DNA from: Lachnoclostridium sp. UBA739
GTDB lineage: Bacteria > Bacillota_A > Clostridia > Lachnospirales > Lachnospiraceae
Length of the DNA stretch: 7,278 nucleotides
Reading direction: 5' to 3'
Assembly: GCA_002297865.1 (NCBI GenBank)
Contig: DBKX01000052.1
Coordinates: 2,702 to 9,979 of the forward strand
Below, piece after piece: positions 6,872 through 7,278 of the stretch. Positions within the stretch are counted from its first letter, which is position 1. Each line of letters begins with the position of its first letter. The position numbers and the translations under genes are program-made. The notes under the pieces were generated by a model. That model saw only the letters and a program-made list of their open reading frames with translations, searched no databases and was not told where the DNA came from.

Positions 6872-7278
6872 ATGATTCATGTTAATGAATATTATAATGA
6901 TTTAGAACAATCGTTCTTTTTCACCTCAATTCGTCAAAAGGTGATGGTGTTTCAAAAATGTTATCCTCAAAAGAAGCTTATTAACTTGGGGATTGGCGAT
7001 GTAACATTACCTATCGCACCGACTGTATTGCTGGCAATGCAGCATGCGGTGCATGAGTTAGGTAATAAGGAAACATTTCGGGGATATGGTCCAGAGGAAG
7101 GCTATGACTTTCTAAAAAATGCAATTGCTCAGTGGTTTCTTAAAAGAAATATTCAAGTTGAGCAGGATGAAATATTTATAGGAGATGGGATAAAAAGCGA
7201 TATTGGAGCTATTACTGATATTTTTCATAGCAGTCAGACAGTATTAATTCCAAATCCAGTGTATCCGGCATATGTTGC
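6872..7278 (+). CDS. LL-diaminopimelate aminotransferase-like PLP enzyme, 3'-partial
   Basis: The first 135 residues of a fold type I aminotransferase; the family is about 400-410 residues long, so roughly a third is present. The match to DapL-type enzymes is close: NLGIGDVTLPIAP (38-50), ETFRGYGPEEGYDFL (67-81), IFIGDGIKSDIG (101-112) and NPVYPAYV (128-135). In DapL the glutamate in GYGxExG and the lysine in DGxKxD contribute to substrate or PLP binding; here they are E75 or E76 and K108. The PLP-binding lysine lies beyond the window. DapL itself makes LL-diaminopimelate for lysine and cell wall synthesis, but relatives act in other pathways, such as plant ALD1 in pipecolate synthesis. In this operon, after an aldehyde-forming pair and without other lysine genes, a specialised transaminase is more likely than housekeeping DapL. 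It may aminate the aldehyde or make an amino acid building block. Confidence 0.85.
   Translation, partial: MIHVNEYYNDLEQSFFFTSIRQKVMVFQKCYPQKKLINLGIGDVTLPIAPTVLLAMQHAVHELGNKETFRGYGPEEGYDFLKNAIAQWFLKRNIQVEQDEIFIGDGIKSDIGAITDIFHSSQTVLIPNPVYPAYV

Noticed and set aside
6872..7278. Housekeeping lysine biosynthesis gene dapL
   Set aside because: The sequence fits the DapL family, but the operon context is specialised metabolism with no other lysine genes, so I withheld the gene symbol.

Overview
The window is a dense, single-strand run of seven genes read left to right. It is AT-rich, with many AGA, ATA and AAA codons, short intergenic gaps (9-30 bases, plus one 1-base overlap) and Gram-positive-style ribosome binding sites. 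This points to a low-GC Firmicute, most likely a Clostridia/Lachnospiraceae-type anaerobe. That placement is inferred from composition and gene families, not from a marker gene. No promoter, terminator, RNA gene, mobile element or CRISPR array is visible, and the operon runs off both ends.

Layout. (1) Positions 2-823 hold the C-terminal ~92% of a radical SAM enzyme whose CX3CX2C cluster motif lies upstream of the window. (2) Positions 854-2170 hold a radical SAM/SPASM enzyme with an N-terminal winged-helix, PqqD-like segment. (3) Positions 2189-3100 hold a full-length paralogue of gene 1. (4) Positions 3110-4357 hold a short, motif-degenerate AMP-binding (ANL) protein without the usual C-terminal lid domain. 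(5) Positions 4376-5452 hold a LuxE/PaaK-like carboxylate-activating enzyme with an intact P-loop. (6) Positions 5452-6861 hold a LuxC-type acyl-CoA reductase of the aldehyde dehydrogenase fold. (7) Position 6872 to the end holds the N-terminal third of an LL-diaminopimelate aminotransferase-like PLP enzyme.

How the genes may work together. Genes 5 and 6 form a LuxE/LuxC-like pair that would activate a carboxylate and reduce it to an aldehyde. A PLP aminotransferase follows directly and could convert the aldehyde to an amine or supply an amino/keto acid precursor. Upstream, three radical SAM enzymes suggest radical modification of a substrate, possibly a peptide given the SPASM and PqqD-like parts. 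No luciferase, precursor peptide or carrier protein is present here. I know of no characterised pathway with this gene order. The best description is an uncharacterised biosynthetic cluster for a small molecule or modified peptide, combining radical chemistry with carboxylate reduction and possibly amination.

The most unusual sequence details are two. Genes 1 and 3 keep the sequence around the SPASM entry motif (hiN.dGyvlP) but have lost its cysteines, whereas the gene between them keeps the full SPASM set. Gene 4 looks like an adenylating enzyme that has lost its nucleotide-binding signatures and lid domain, and it sits directly before an intact adenylating enzyme.
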